A stretch of 64,000 nucleotides of DNA from Clostridia bacterium (GTDB taxonomy: Bacteria > Bacillota > Peptococcia > DRI-13 > UBA5745). The stretch is taken from the NCBI GenBank assembly GCA_018436095.1, contig JAHDMJ010000004.1, positions 18,734-82,733 on the forward strand, read 5' to 3'. Made by a program: the position numbers and the translations under genes. Positions within the stretch are counted from its first letter, which is position 1. Every line of letters begins with the position of its first letter. The notes beneath the pieces were generated by a model, which saw nothing but the letters and a program-made list of their open reading frames with translations, did not search any database and was not told where the DNA came from. This document shows positions 25,875 to 35,158 of the stretch, one piece after another.

Positions 25875-26375
25875 ATGTCTTTTACAGGCGGACGCTATTT
25901 TTTTGTGGATGGAAAGGCGGAAGGGGCTTTGAAAGCGAAAAAAGTGAGTAAATCCTATATCGTAAGGGAAGATATCCTGCCCGAGGCCATTTTAAAAACT
26001 GCCCAGGCCAAGGAAATGCTGATGAGAGGGGACGCTTTGACTGTCAATGAAGCAGTGGAGCGGGCCGGCCTCAGCCGCAGCGCTTTTTATAAATACCGGG
26101 ATGGGGTTTTGCCTTACACCCGGGAGGATAAAGAAAAAGTGACGGCAATGACCTTGATTCTGGAGCACCGCTCCGGCGTACTGTCCAATGTGCTTAATAC
26201 GGTAGCCGCCATGAAAGGAAATATTGTTTCCATCAATCAAAGTATGCCTGTTCAGGGAGTGGCGGTAGCCACTATGAATGTAAATACCACCTTAATCAGG
26301 GATATAGGGGGTTTAGTGGAAAACTTACAAGCTCAAGAAGGCGTAAAAAAAGTAGAAGTTGTAACCCAGTTATAG
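25875..26375 (+). CDS. ACT-domain protein, UPF0735/PheB-like
   Basis: 166 residues. Start ATG 25875 (AAGGA about 11 bases upstream) is chosen because upstream in-frame sequence is the tandem repeat. It opens with RYFFVDGKAEGALKAKKVSKSYIVREDILPEA, has a helix-turn-helix-like part (VNEAVERAGLSRSAFYKYRDGV) and ends in an ACT domain (LILEHRSGVLSNVLNTVAAMKGNIVSINQSMP) likely to bind an amino acid. In Firmicutes this family sits beside threonine-pathway genes, as here before two homoserine dehydrogenases. A regulator of amino-acid synthesis is likely but unproven. Confidence 0.88.
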   Translation: MSFTGGRYFFVDGKAEGALKAKKVSKSYIVREDILPEAILKTAQAKEMLMRGDALTVNEAVERAGLSRSAFYKYRDGVLPYTREDKEKVTAMTLILEHRSGVLSNVLNTVAAMKGNIVSINQSMPVQGVAVATMNVNTTLIRDIGGLVENLQAQEGVKKVEVVTQL

Positions 26376-26571
26376 TGTACTATCCCGCTGAACATTCGGT
26401 TTGCTGCTTGCCTGTTTTCCCGGTTGCGGCGCTGGTTCCTCGCCATAGCTCCGGCTAGGCCTCGTCCCTCCGCCCTGCATTGGAAAACGTATTCGGCTCG
26501 GCGCGGCAATTCCAAATATCGCGGGTCAATGCATTAAAGGATTGAGCCCAAACAAGAAATGGGGGAAAACC

Positions 26572-27861
26572 ATGGAGAAAATAAAAATTGCGGTGCTGGG
26601 CCTGGGCACCTTGGGGCAAGGCATAATCACCATGCTCAATACGCAGAGAGAGCAGTTGGCCAAAAATGCCGGCTGTCCGATTGAGCTGGGCCGGGTACTG
26701 GAAAAATATTTAACAAAAAAGCGGGGTATCCCTCTGCCTGAGGGTATGTGCACCAACCGCTGGGAAGATATCTTGAACGATGATTCCATTCAGATTATTG
26801 TGGAAACCATCGGCGGCATTGAGCCGGCCCGCACCTATATTTTGCAGGCTTTGCAAGGGGGCAAAAGCGTAGTTACCGCCAATAAAGACCTTTTGGCCGC
26901 TTATGGCCAGGAGCTTTTCCGGGCGGCCCGGGAGGCAAAGCGGGATCTTTATTTTGAAGCCAGCGTAGGCGGCGCCATCCCCATCATAGGCCCTCTGCGC
27001 CAAAGCCTTATTGCCGACAGGCTTTCCCAGGTCATGGGCATTATTAACGGCACCACCAACTACGTTTTAACCAAAATGGAAGAGGAAAACAGCAGTTTTG
27101 AAAAGGCTCTCCAGGAAGCCCAGGATTCAGGCTTTGCCGAAGCTGATCCCACTGCCGATATAGAGGGCCACGACGCTGCCCGCAAGGCTGCTATTTTGGC
27201 CACCCTGGCCTTTCACAGCCAAGTTAATTTTAACGACGTCTACGCCGAAGGCATCAGCAAAATCACCAAGGAAGATATGGCCCTGGCCCGCAATCTGGGA
27301 TACCGGATCAAGCTGCTGGCCATTTGCCGCAATGACGGCGAAGTCATCGAGGCCCGGGTTCACCCCGCTTTAATTCCGCTGGATCATCCTTTAAGCGGCG
27401 TCCGTGATATCTACAATGCTATTTTTGTAAAGGGGCCGGAGCTGGGTGAGACTATGTTTTACGGCGTGGGTACCGGCCAGCTGCCCAGCGCCAGCGCAGT
27501 GCTGGGGGATGTGGTGGCCGTGGCCCGCAATATCCGTTACGACTGTCAGGGCCGGCTAAACATGGTGGAAAACAGGATCCTGCCCATATTGCCCATAGAA
27601 AAAGTCAAAACCCGGTTTTTCCTGCGGCTTTTGCTGAAGGATGAAGCCGGCGCTTTAGCCCAGGTTACCGATATTCTCGGCCAATGGGGGGTCAGCATTG
27701 CCAGATTGGTCCAGATTGTGCTGGACAGCGGCGATGCGGAACTGGTTTTTGTGACTCATGAGGTGGCCAACGGCCAAATGCAGCAAGCTGTGGCCAAAAT
27801 CCGCCAGTTGGCGGTGACCAAAAAAGTTTTGACTTTGCTGCGGGTTGAAGATAGCAATTAA
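26572..27861 (+). CDS. hom: Homoserine dehydrogenase (copy 1) with C-terminal ACT domain
   Basis: 429 residues. NAD(P)-binding AVLGLGTLGQGIITML, then GGIEPARTYILQAL, VVTANKDLLA, the catalytic-domain INGTTNYVLTKMEEE and DPTADIEGHDAARKAAILA, and an ACT domain after about residue 350 (LRLLLKDEAGALAQVTDILGQWG). It reduces aspartate semialdehyde to homoserine. Start ATG 26572 follows GGGGGA. The downstream gene is a full-length paralogue, 45 bp away. The ACT domain suggests feedback control by threonine. Confidence 0.93.
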   Translation: MEKIKIAVLGLGTLGQGIITMLNTQREQLAKNAGCPIELGRVLEKYLTKKRGIPLPEGMCTNRWEDILNDDSIQIIVETIGGIEPARTYILQALQGGKSVVTANKDLLAAYGQELFRAAREAKRDLYFEASVGGAIPIIGPLRQSLIADRLSQVMGIINGTTNYVLTKMEEENSSFEKALQEAQDSGFAEADPTADIEGHDAARKAAILATLAFHSQVNFNDVYAEGISKITKEDMALARNLGYRIKLLAICRNDGEVIEARVHPALIPLDHPLSGVRDIYNAIFVKGPELGETMFYGVGTGQLPSASAVLGDVVAVARNIRYDCQGRLNMVENRILPILPIEKVKTRFFLRLLLKDEAGALAQVTDILGQWGVSIARLVQIVLDSGDAELVFVTHEVANGQMQQAVAKIRQLAVTKKVLTLLRVEDSN

Positions 27862-27906
27862 ATCTTAATAAAGATTATGAGGAATAAAGCGTAAGGAGAG
27901 AATAAA

Positions 27907-29196
27907 ATGGAAACAGTTAATGTAGCGGTTTTGGGGATGGGAACCGTAGGCCAAGGGGTAGCCATCATGCTGATCAAACAGCAGGAATTTTGGAAAAAAC
28001 AACTGGGCTGCCAACTGGTATTAAAGCGCATCTTAGAGAAATACCAGGATAAGCAATTGGATTTTGACCGGGGGGCAATCGATATATCCGGCAATTGGCA
28101 GGACATAGTGGAGGATCCGGAAATCCACATTGTTATCGAAACGATGGGCGGTATTGAACCGGCCAAAACCTTTATCAGCGAAGCCTTAAAAAGCGGCAAG
28201 CATGTGGTTACCGCCAATAAAGACTTATTGGCCCTGCACGGCCAGGAGCTTTTTGCTATTGCCAAAGAAAAAGGTGTTGACCTTTATTTTGAAGCCAGTG
28301 TAGGCGGGGCTATACCTATTCTCAGCGCTTTAAGGCAGAACCTGACGGCTGATCCGCCGAAAGAGGTTATGGGTATCGTCAACGGCACCACCAATTATAT
28401 TTTGACCAGAATGGCCAAAGAAGGCGGAGATTTTGCCGCTATCTTAGCCGATGCCCAAAAACTGGGCTATGCTGAAGCTAATCCCGCTTCCGACGTGGAA
28501 GGCATCGATTCCGGGCGGAAGGCTGCTGTTTTATCCACCCTGGCTTTTCACAGCCAAGTGACCTTAGACGACGTCTATATTCAGGGTATCACCGAAATCA
28601 CCAGGGAAGACATAACCTTTGCCGATCAGATGGGCTACGCCATCAAGCTTTTGGCCCTATGCAAAGAGGTGGAGGGCAAAATCGAAGCCAGGGTTCATCC
28701 TACCCTGCTGCCGAAGAGCCATCCCCTGGCTTCCGTTCAGGATACCTTTAACGCCATTTTTGTGAAAGGCGATAATCTGGGAGAGGTTATGCTTTATGGC
28801 CGGGGAGCGGGCCGTTTTCCCACAGCCAGCGCTATCTTGGGTGACGTGACGGAAATCGTCAGGAATATGCGTTTCGGCTGCTCCGGCAGGCTTAATGAAG
28901 TCTGCCAGCGGGAAAAAGCTATCCTGCCCATCGAAGAAGTAAAAACCCGGTTTTTCCTGCGGTTGTTGCTGGCGGATAAGCCCGGCGTATTGGCTTTAAT
29001 CACTAAAGCCCTGAGCAAATATCAGGTCAGCCTGGATACAGTCAATCAGATCGATTTAAAAGGCGGCGACGCCGAGCTGGTTTTCGTTACCCACGTGGTA
29101 AGAGAAGGGGATATGCAAAAAGCCCTGGAGGAAATTCGCAGCCTGGATGTGACGAAAGAAATCATTACCATATTACGGGTGGAAGGTGTAGCTTAA
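27907..29196 (+). CDS. hom: Homoserine dehydrogenase (copy 2) with C-terminal ACT domain
   Basis: 429 residues, the same length and architecture as the upstream copy: AVLGMGTVGQGVAIMLI, GGIEPAKTFISEAL, VNGTTNYILTRMAK, ASDVEGIDSGRKAAVLS and an ACT domain (LLLADKPGVLALITKALSKYQV). The two copies are similar throughout but clearly diverged, including the ACT domain. Starts after AAGGAGAG. Followed after 3 bp by homoserine kinase. Possibly each copy answers to a different effector. Confidence 0.93.
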   Translation: METVNVAVLGMGTVGQGVAIMLIKQQEFWKKQLGCQLVLKRILEKYQDKQLDFDRGAIDISGNWQDIVEDPEIHIVIETMGGIEPAKTFISEALKSGKHVVTANKDLLALHGQELFAIAKEKGVDLYFEASVGGAIPILSALRQNLTADPPKEVMGIVNGTTNYILTRMAKEGGDFAAILADAQKLGYAEANPASDVEGIDSGRKAAVLSTLAFHSQVTLDDVYIQGITEITREDITFADQMGYAIKLLALCKEVEGKIEARVHPTLLPKSHPLASVQDTFNAIFVKGDNLGEVMLYGRGAGRFPTASAILGDVTEIVRNMRFGCSGRLNEVCQREKAILPIEEVKTRFFLRLLLADKPGVLALITKALSKYQVSLDTVNQIDLKGGDAELVFVTHVVREGDMQKALEEIRSLDVTKEIITILRVEGVA

Positions 29197-29199
29197 TCC

Positions 29200-30126
29200 A
29201 TGTTATTGATCAAAGTGCCGGCTACGGCGGCCAATCTGGGGCCGGGTATCGATTCCTTCGGCATTGCCTTGAATCTATACAATGAAATTATTGTCAGAGA
29301 AAAATCAGACAGCCCTTTCCCCAAAGGTTACTACAGCCTCAGCGGCCCCCATCTGGCCATGACGGCGGCGGCGAAGCTGGCAGAGGAAGCAGGCCGGCGC
29401 TTGCCGGAGCTGGAATTTGCCATCAGAGCCAGAGTGCCCCGTTCCCGGGGCTTAGGCAGCAGCGCTACGCTGACGGTAGCGGGCTTGAAGGCGGCCAACT
29501 ACTTCCTCAATGCCGGTTTAGATAATGACCAGTTGCTGTCTTTGGCCTCAGCCTTGGAAGGCCATCCGGATAATGCGGCGCCGGCATTACTGGGCGGTTT
29601 CGTCATTACGATCCAGGAAGGCGGGGCTATCCGCTATTTGCGGACCATGCCGGCTAAATCTTTGCAGGTGCTGGCGGCAGTACCGGATTTTGAATTGAAG
29701 ACGTCCAACTCCCGGAAGGTTTTGCCTGCGGAAGTAGCTTATAGCGACGCTGTGTTTAATGTGGGCCGGGCTTCCCTTTTAGCCGGGGCGTTGATTAGCG
29801 GCCGCCATGATTTGCTGCGGCAGGCCATGGCCGACCGGCTTCATCAGCCCTACCGCCAGCCTTTGGTGACAGGGTTGGATCAAGTGATGGGAGTTGCCTT
29901 GGCTGCCGGCGCCTATGGGGTGTGCCTTTCCGGTTCCGGTCCTTCCGTATTGGTGTTTTGCGGCCGCAATAAAGAGGCTATCGGCTCAGTCATCACCAAA
30001 GCCTGGCAAGACGGGGAGATTAGCTGCCGGGTCTACCATCTGCGCATTTGCGGCAAGGGGGCGGAGGTTAGCTGGCATGAGGATGAACGGAGCTTGCTGA
30101 AACAGGTAGGACACCGCCGCCGCTAA
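29200..30126 (+). CDS. thrB: Homoserine kinase (GHMP family)
   Basis: 308 residues. GHMP motifs: VPATAANLGPGIDSFGIALN at the N-terminus, the ATP loop VPRSRGLGSSATLTVAGL, and the C-terminal CLSGSGPSVLVF. It phosphorylates homoserine on the way to threonine. ATG 29200 follows the second homoserine dehydrogenase by 3 bp. No threonine synthase is in the window. Confidence 0.93.
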   Translation: MLLIKVPATAANLGPGIDSFGIALNLYNEIIVREKSDSPFPKGYYSLSGPHLAMTAAAKLAEEAGRRLPELEFAIRARVPRSRGLGSSATLTVAGLKAANYFLNAGLDNDQLLSLASALEGHPDNAAPALLGGFVITIQEGGAIRYLRTMPAKSLQVLAAVPDFELKTSNSRKVLPAEVAYSDAVFNVGRASLLAGALISGRHDLLRQAMADRLHQPYRQPLVTGLDQVMGVALAAGAYGVCLSGSGPSVLVFCGRNKEAIGSVITKAWQDGEISCRVYHLRICGKGAEVSWHEDERSLLKQVGHRRR

Positions 30127-30166
30127 GAAAGAGACAAGTAAATATGTTATATGTTATAAGTACAAT

Positions 30167-30198
30167 AAAAAACGGGCTCCGAGGGAGCTCGTTTTTTG
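30167..30198. terminator. Bidirectional terminator after thrB
   Basis: A-run, ACGGGCTCC, GAG loop, GGAGCTCGT, T-run; symmetrical, so it could serve both the thrB operon and the leftward symporter operon side. Confidence 0.88.
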
Positions 30199-30355
30199 TT
30201 AATAATCCATTGTATATATTTAGATGTATAGTATACCTATTGACGGGATAAAAAGAGAGGGGGATGGCTGCCTGGCTCAAAGGCAGCCGTCCATGCCTTT
30301 CCCGCAATAGGATCGGCCACGTTAGAACTGAGTTAAGATGAATGAAGAGATTGTT

Positions 30356-31909
30356 TTAGGCAGCTTTCTTAATGGAGCTGTCTTGTACCTTGTAGAACCG
30401 GCGGCCGGCTTTAGCAAGCATGTTGAAGAATTCCTCGGAATCCGCAGCATCCTGCCTGGTAACCAGACTGACTACATACATACAGATGGTAGAACCCAGC
30501 ATACCGATGGCGCCGTACCAGGTGCCGCCAATGTTCCAGACGAAGTAGGTCATAAGCACCAGCACAGTGCCGACAATGGAGGAAACAATGGCCGCCTGCT
30601 TCGTTGCCTTCTTCCAGTAGATACCGAAAACCAGTACAGGGAAGAGGGGCATAACGATGGCGATGGAGAACATGATCAAAGTAAAGATCAGTTCCGGCGG
30701 ATTGATGGCCAAAACGATAGAGCCTAAACCCAGTATAGCGATAATCACCCGGTTGATAGTGGTTTCTTTTTCCTTAGGGATATTGACCTTAAAGGTGCCT
30801 TTGATCAAGTCTGTGGAGACAATGGCAGAGGCTACGCTAAGGAAAGCATTGGCTGTAGACAGGCCCACGGCGCAGGCGCCTACAAAGAAACCGATCATCA
30901 GGAAGACGGCTAAGTTGGGGCTGTAGGCCACAACGAAATTATGGATCATGTAAGGAATGATCAGTTCGCTGTCGGAACTAGCCAGGTTATTGACCAAAGC
31001 CAAGCCTACCAGACCGATAAACATGGTACCTGTCCAAACGATAGCCTGCAGGATAGGTGTGAAGTAGGACAAACGCCGCTGGGCTTTCAGGTTGTCGCCG
31101 AAATAGCCGGAACGGACAAAGACGTGGGGCAGCATGATGGTCCAGCCAATAGCACAGGAGAAAGGATAGCCGAAGCGGCCGCTGTAAGGCACCCAGCCGC
31201 TGGGTCCGGGATAAGAGAAGAAGGTAGGAGTGTTAGCCTTCAGGGTGGCCAGAGCCGCACCCAGGGAACCGCCGAAGCCTACGATGAGACAGGCGATAAC
31301 GATGGCCCAGAGCAGACCGATGAAGATCAGACCTTGAATCGTATCGGCCATAGCGGCAGATTTAACGCCGCCGATGCAGACGAAGATGGTCATAATCAGG
31401 CCGACCACGATAACGGCAGTTTGGTAGTTGATGTTGCCGCCGGTAGCATATTGAGCTGCCTGGGCAATAGCAACCAAAACAGAAGAGATATAAGGGAAGG
31501 AAGCTCCCAAAAAGATAAGGCCTAAAACTGTAGTTAAAGCGGGGCTTTTGAACCGTTCAAAATAGAAGTCGGCCGGCGTGGAAAAAGTACCGCCTTTAAC
31601 CTGGTTGATTAACCAGACTTTATTCATGGTGAAATGAGCGATAATGGGGAATAAGGGAATATAGCTCATTTCCGAAAGCCAGTAGCCCAGACCGCCCCGA
31701 TAGTAGGCGCCGGGGCCGGCAAAGAAGACCCAGGTGCTCATCAAAGAGGCGATATACGTCATAACCAATACAGGCCAGGCTACGGATGCGGTAAGCAGAC
31801 TGCCCCCTTGGCTTTGCCGCCGTTCCTGCATGGTCACATAGGAGGCTACGCCGATGAGGAAACACATATAACAGGCAAAGGCAATCCATATAGTGGTTGA
31901 ACTCAACAT
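30356..31909 (-). CDS. Sodium:solute symporter (SSS family)
   Basis: 517 residues with about 13 hydrophobic segments, the usual size. Landmarks: ACYMCFLIGVASYVTMQERR, TYIASLMSTWVFFAGPGAYYRGGLGYW, the SSS core GGVKSAAMADTIQGLIFIG, and FVGACAVGLSTANAFLSVAS. It imports a solute with Na+. Last gene of the leftward methyltransferase operon, 3 bp after a small membrane protein. By context it probably imports a methylated amine such as a betaine for the MttB homologue. Confidence 0.9.
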   Translation of the reverse strand: MLSSTTIWIAFACYMCFLIGVASYVTMQERRQSQGGSLLTASVAWPVLVMTYIASLMSTWVFFAGPGAYYRGGLGYWLSEMSYIPLFPIIAHFTMNKVWLINQVKGGTFSTPADFYFERFKSPALTTVLGLIFLGASFPYISSVLVAIAQAAQYATGGNINYQTAVIVVGLIMTIFVCIGGVKSAAMADTIQGLIFIGLLWAIVIACLIVGFGGSLGAALATLKANTPTFFSYPGPSGWVPYSGRFGYPFSCAIGWTIMLPHVFVRSGYFGDNLKAQRRLSYFTPILQAIVWTGTMFIGLVGLALVNNLASSDSELIIPYMIHNFVVAYSPNLAVFLMIGFFVGACAVGLSTANAFLSVASAIVSTDLIKGTFKVNIPKEKETTINRVIIAILGLGSIVLAINPPELIFTLIMFSIAIVMPLFPVLVFGIYWKKATKQAAIVSSIVGTVLVLMTYFVWNIGGTWYGAIGMLGSTICMYVVSLVTRQDAADSEEFFNMLAKAGRRFYKVQDSSIKKAA

Positions 31910-31912
31910 GGG

Positions 31913-32128
31913 CTATTCCTCCTTCTCGTCTTGATCTCTCAGCTTATATTCGTTATAGACTTTCGTCATGCCGACATAAGTGATGACCCATAAAGGTACT
32001 ACGGTAAAGAGAGCGTGAATGCCCATGCCCCTGGCGTCCAAAAGAGCAGGGACGCCGGGCAGGTTGTAAAGCACATAAAACAGGGCTGTAGCAAGAAGCC
32101 AAATCAATTCTGTTTTTGTGACCTTCAT
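31913..32128 (-). CDS. Small membrane protein paired with the symporter
   Basis: 71 residues with two hydrophobic helices (LIWLLATALFYVLYNLP and IHALFTVVPLWVITYVGM) and a charged tail. It resembles the short DUF997/YhdT-type proteins often encoded just before SSS symporters. Only 3 bp before the symporter gene, so probably a symporter subunit or assembly partner. Confidence 0.75.
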   Translation of the reverse strand: MKVTKTELIWLLATALFYVLYNLPGVPALLDARGMGIHALFTVVPLWVITYVGMTKVYNEYKLRDQDEKEE

Positions 32129-32129
32129 A

Positions 32130-33581
32130 TTATTGCTGTCCTCCTTTAATTAAAGCTTTATGAGCTTCGGCGAGGGCTTGATCAATGGCTTTGACTTTGT
32201 CTTCGGGCAGATCAATTTTGACAGGTTTGGCCACCAGTTCACGATAACGGTCCAAAGCCTGATCCAGTAAGGTTTTCTTACCGGACTGTTCCCATTTGGC
32301 CATGCCGTCCCGGTTAAACATCAAAGGCCGGTGGGGTTCCGTGAAGTGCCGCATGGTATGTTCACTCAAAATAAAGCCGGCTTTGTCGTCACCGTTCATG
32401 ATCTCATTGTAGCCCAAAGTCTCGTCGCTGATTTCCAAACCTCTGCGGAGGCGGCGGGCAATACCGAAAATCTCATTGTCGATGATCAACTGCAGGGGGC
32501 TGATGGTTTTAGCCGTTTCCAGCTGGCCGGCGCCGCCCAATACGCTGGCGTCGGACATAGCCATCATGTGAATCAAGGAGGTGCGTTCAATCATGTTCTG
32601 CTCGTCGATGACCAGGCTGTCGGTGCCGGTGCCGTAGGAATGAGCGCGGATATTGTAGCCCTGCTCAAAGAGCTGCATGCAGATCAGGCGGCCCATGGTA
32701 ATTTCCGTATTGGACTGCAGGGTGTAGGTGGTCATCATATCCATAGAAAAGAGCAAAGTTGTGGCGATAACCGGGGTGCCGGGGCCGATGAGCTGAGCCA
32801 TGATGATCATAGCCATAACCTCGGCGCAGGCTACCAAAGCGGTGCCCTGGGCAGTCACCGGTGTGTTGGCGCCGCCGGTAGGCAGGGAGCAAGGCTGAAT
32901 CGGCAGGCCTGCTTTGGCGCAACGGTAAATAACCTCGGCGTCCATGTTCTTGAAGGTCAATACAGGTACGCCGCAGGCGATGAAGCTGACGATAGGCCGT
33001 TTTTGGAGGTTTTCCAGGCCGCCCACTGCTGCTGCTGCGATGTTGATGAGATGCTGGACGTTTTCCGTCTCATAAGGCTGAATCCAGATGTGCTTTTTGC
33101 TGTGCTTCAGCACCTGGGCCAGGGTGGAAACGTCGATAGCCTCTACGGGTACTTCTTCGCCGGAGGTGGAGGGCAGAGTGCAGTAGTTGACGTTTTCCAT
33201 AACGTTGATCAACTGGGTCCACTCAGCTACCTCATCTAAAGTGATATAATGGGAATCATTATTGACATCCAGATAGTTCATGGCGCCGGTGTTGGTACGC
33301 ACGTAGAAATCACCGGTGGGATGGGGGAATTTCAAATCGAATTCTCCGGAGGGTGAAGCCAAAGTGAATTCTGCCGGAATGGTAGATAAAGCCTTTTTGA
33401 TCAGATCTTTGCTGAATTTCACATTATGGCCGTTTACCTCTGCGCCTTTGGCTGCCAGTTCGGCTACTAACTCAGCGTGATCTACTTCGATACCCCGGAT
33501 GGAAAGGAGGTCCTCCAGACGGTTTTTCATCAGTTCCAATTCCTCGGGGGTCATTACGTTATATTTGATTCTTCCTTGCAT
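32130..33581 (-). CDS. MttB-family methylamine:corrinoid methyltransferase, non-pyrrolysine type
   Basis: 483 residues, the usual MttB-superfamily length, with no in-frame amber codon, so it is of the non-pyrrolysine branch. That branch includes enzymes acting on glycine betaine, proline betaine and carnitine. Family stretches are SPSGEFDLKFPHPTGDFYVR, NTGAMNYLD, PSTSGEEVPVEAIDV and YGTGTDSLVIDEQ. It transfers a methyl group from a quaternary amine to the Co(I) corrinoid proteins encoded immediately upstream. Start ATG 33581 with GAAAGGAGCG upstream. Confidence 0.88.
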   Translation of the reverse strand: MQGRIKYNVMTPEELELMKNRLEDLLSIRGIEVDHAELVAELAAKGAEVNGHNVKFSKDLIKKALSTIPAEFTLASPSGEFDLKFPHPTGDFYVRTNTGAMNYLDVNNDSHYITLDEVAEWTQLINVMENVNYCTLPSTSGEEVPVEAIDVSTLAQVLKHSKKHIWIQPYETENVQHLINIAAAAVGGLENLQKRPIVSFIACGVPVLTFKNMDAEVIYRCAKAGLPIQPCSLPTGGANTPVTAQGTALVACAEVMAMIIMAQLIGPGTPVIATTLLFSMDMMTTYTLQSNTEITMGRLICMQLFEQGYNIRAHSYGTGTDSLVIDEQNMIERTSLIHMMAMSDASVLGGAGQLETAKTISPLQLIIDNEIFGIARRLRRGLEISDETLGYNEIMNGDDKAGFILSEHTMRHFTEPHRPLMFNRDGMAKWEQSGKKTLLDQALDRYRELVAKPVKIDLPEDKVKAIDQALAEAHKALIKGGQQ

Positions 33582-33596
33582 GTGGAACGCTCCTTT

Positions 33597-34229
33597 CTAG
33601 GCTACGAAATCTTTTGCTAACCGGGCAGCTTCAGCAGCATCGGCAGCAAAGCAGTCGGCGCCAATCTTGTCTGCCCAAGCCTGATTGATGGGAGCGCCGC
33701 CCACCATGACTTTTACGGAATCGCGGATGCCGGCTTCTGCTAAAGCGGCAATGACGTTTTTCTGTTCGTACATGGTAGTGGTCAGGAGCGCAGACAGACC
33801 GATGACATCGGCATTATGCTCTTTGACAGCAGCTACGAATTTTTCTGAGGATACGTCGGTACCCAGATCAACAACTTTGATGCCGGCGCTGCTCATCATC
33901 AAAGCTACCAGGTTTTTGCCGATATCGTGGAGGTCGCCTTTAACGGTACCCAGCACGGCGGTGCCCTTTGTGGTAATGCCGCCTTCCAGCATCAGAGGTT
34001 TAATGACGTCCACACCTGCGTTCATGGCTTTGGCTGCCATCAGCACATTCGGTACAAAAACCTCGTTTTTGGCGAAGCGCTCGCCAATAATATTGATGCC
34101 GCACATCAAACCGTTGTCCAGGATGTCCTGGGCGGAAAGGCCCTGATCCACTGCCTCTTGGGTCTTCTCCGTTATTTTCATGAAATTACCGGCGATCACC
34201 AGATCGCTAAGCTCCTGCAAAATGCTCAT
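33597..34229 (-). CDS. Corrinoid methyl-carrier protein, MttC-like (copy 1)
   Basis: 210 residues. An N-terminal helical cap domain is followed by a B12-binding Rossmann domain with KGDLHDIGKNLVALMM (the His is the lower cobalt ligand), GTDVSSEKFV, GLSALLTTTMYEQK and VMVGGAPIN. It accepts the methyl group from the MttB homologue and donates it to a second methyltransferase. It lies between the methyltransferase and a second corrinoid protein, with 15 bp and 3 bp spacings. Confidence 0.92.
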   Translation of the reverse strand: MSILQELSDLVIAGNFMKITEKTQEAVDQGLSAQDILDNGLMCGINIIGERFAKNEVFVPNVLMAAKAMNAGVDVIKPLMLEGGITTKGTAVLGTVKGDLHDIGKNLVALMMSSAGIKVVDLGTDVSSEKFVAAVKEHNADVIGLSALLTTTMYEQKNVIAALAEAGIRDSVKVMVGGAPINQAWADKIGADCFAADAAEAARLAKDFVA

Positions 34230-34232
34230 TGT

Positions 34233-34883
34233 TCAACCTTCCTCTCCCCTGTTGTTTTGGTAGATGCCCATCACAGTATCTTTGGCCTCCACGGCACTAT
34301 CCACGAAGACGGCGTTAATTTCCCGGGCAAATTGGTTGGTTACGGGATTGCCGCCCACCAAAATGGTTACGGGACGATCAAAATCTGCCTGCCGGATAGC
34401 TTCCACCACTTCCTTCATATTGGACATGGTGGTGGTTAGCATGGCGGAAATCAAAACCACCGAGGCTTCCGCTTGGCGGATGCCTTTGATGAATTCCTCC
34501 TTGCTCACATCGGTGCCCAGATCAAGGACATCGAAGCCGGCGCTTTCCAGCATCATTTTGACTAATTGTTTGCCGATATCGTGGATATCGCCTTTGACCG
34601 TACCGATGACGACCTTATCCAGCCGGGTTAGTTCCCGGTCGCCCAGATACTGGGCGATCTTGTCCATACCTTTGTTGATGACCCTGGCGGACATCAAGAT
34701 TTCCGGTATGTACTTTCTTCCCTGCCGGTAATCCAGTTCCACCATGTCCATGCCCGGTACATAACCCCGGCTGATGATTTCCACCGGATTATATCCGGCC
34801 TCCAACATGGATTGGCAAACTACGGATGCGGTTGCTTCGTCACCGTTTGCTACTGCTTGGGCGATTTCTTCGTATAGGCTCAT
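34233..34883 (-). CDS. Corrinoid methyl-carrier protein, MttC-like (copy 2)
   Basis: 216 residues from ATG 34883 (GGAGGGG upstream; an in-frame TTG at 34895 overlaps that site). Same plan: helical cap, then KGDIHDIGKQLVKMML, GTDVSKEEFI, SAMLTTTMSNMKE and LVGGNPVT. Clearly diverged from the neighbouring copy, so not a recent duplication. First gene of the leftward operon; the 275-bp gap to the regulator gene is a divergent control region. Two carriers with one MttB suggests an additional methyltransferase elsewhere. Confidence 0.92.
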   Translation of the reverse strand: MSLYEEIAQAVANGDEATASVVCQSMLEAGYNPVEIISRGYVPGMDMVELDYRQGRKYIPEILMSARVINKGMDKIAQYLGDRELTRLDKVVIGTVKGDIHDIGKQLVKMMLESAGFDVLDLGTDVSKEEFIKGIRQAEASVVLISAMLTTTMSNMKEVVEAIRQADFDRPVTILVGGNPVTNQFAREINAVFVDSAVEAKDTVMGIYQNNRGEEG

Positions 34884-35158
34884 GTTCCCCTCCAACTCTT
34901 TCAGCGCTATCGAGTGGCGTACAAAGCCTCTGAACCATTTGTTCCACTAGTGGTCCTGATGGCATTATCGCTTATTGGCTGATAAAAAACTAAAATAAAT
35001 TCCACAAATATTTGTAAATATTAGTACAACGTTTTTTTGATGTAAAACCATTTTTGTAAAAAATCATGCTATTAATGGCTAGCAGTTTTACCGCATTTTT
35101 ATTATAATACATAATAGCGTTTAAAACGGATAAAAAAAGGATAGGGGGGCGAATAAGT

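Noticed and set aside
32130..33581. Pyrrolysine-containing trimethylamine methyltransferase
   Set aside because: The reading frame has no in-frame TAG and no pyl genes are seen, so it belongs to the non-pyrrolysine MttB branch.
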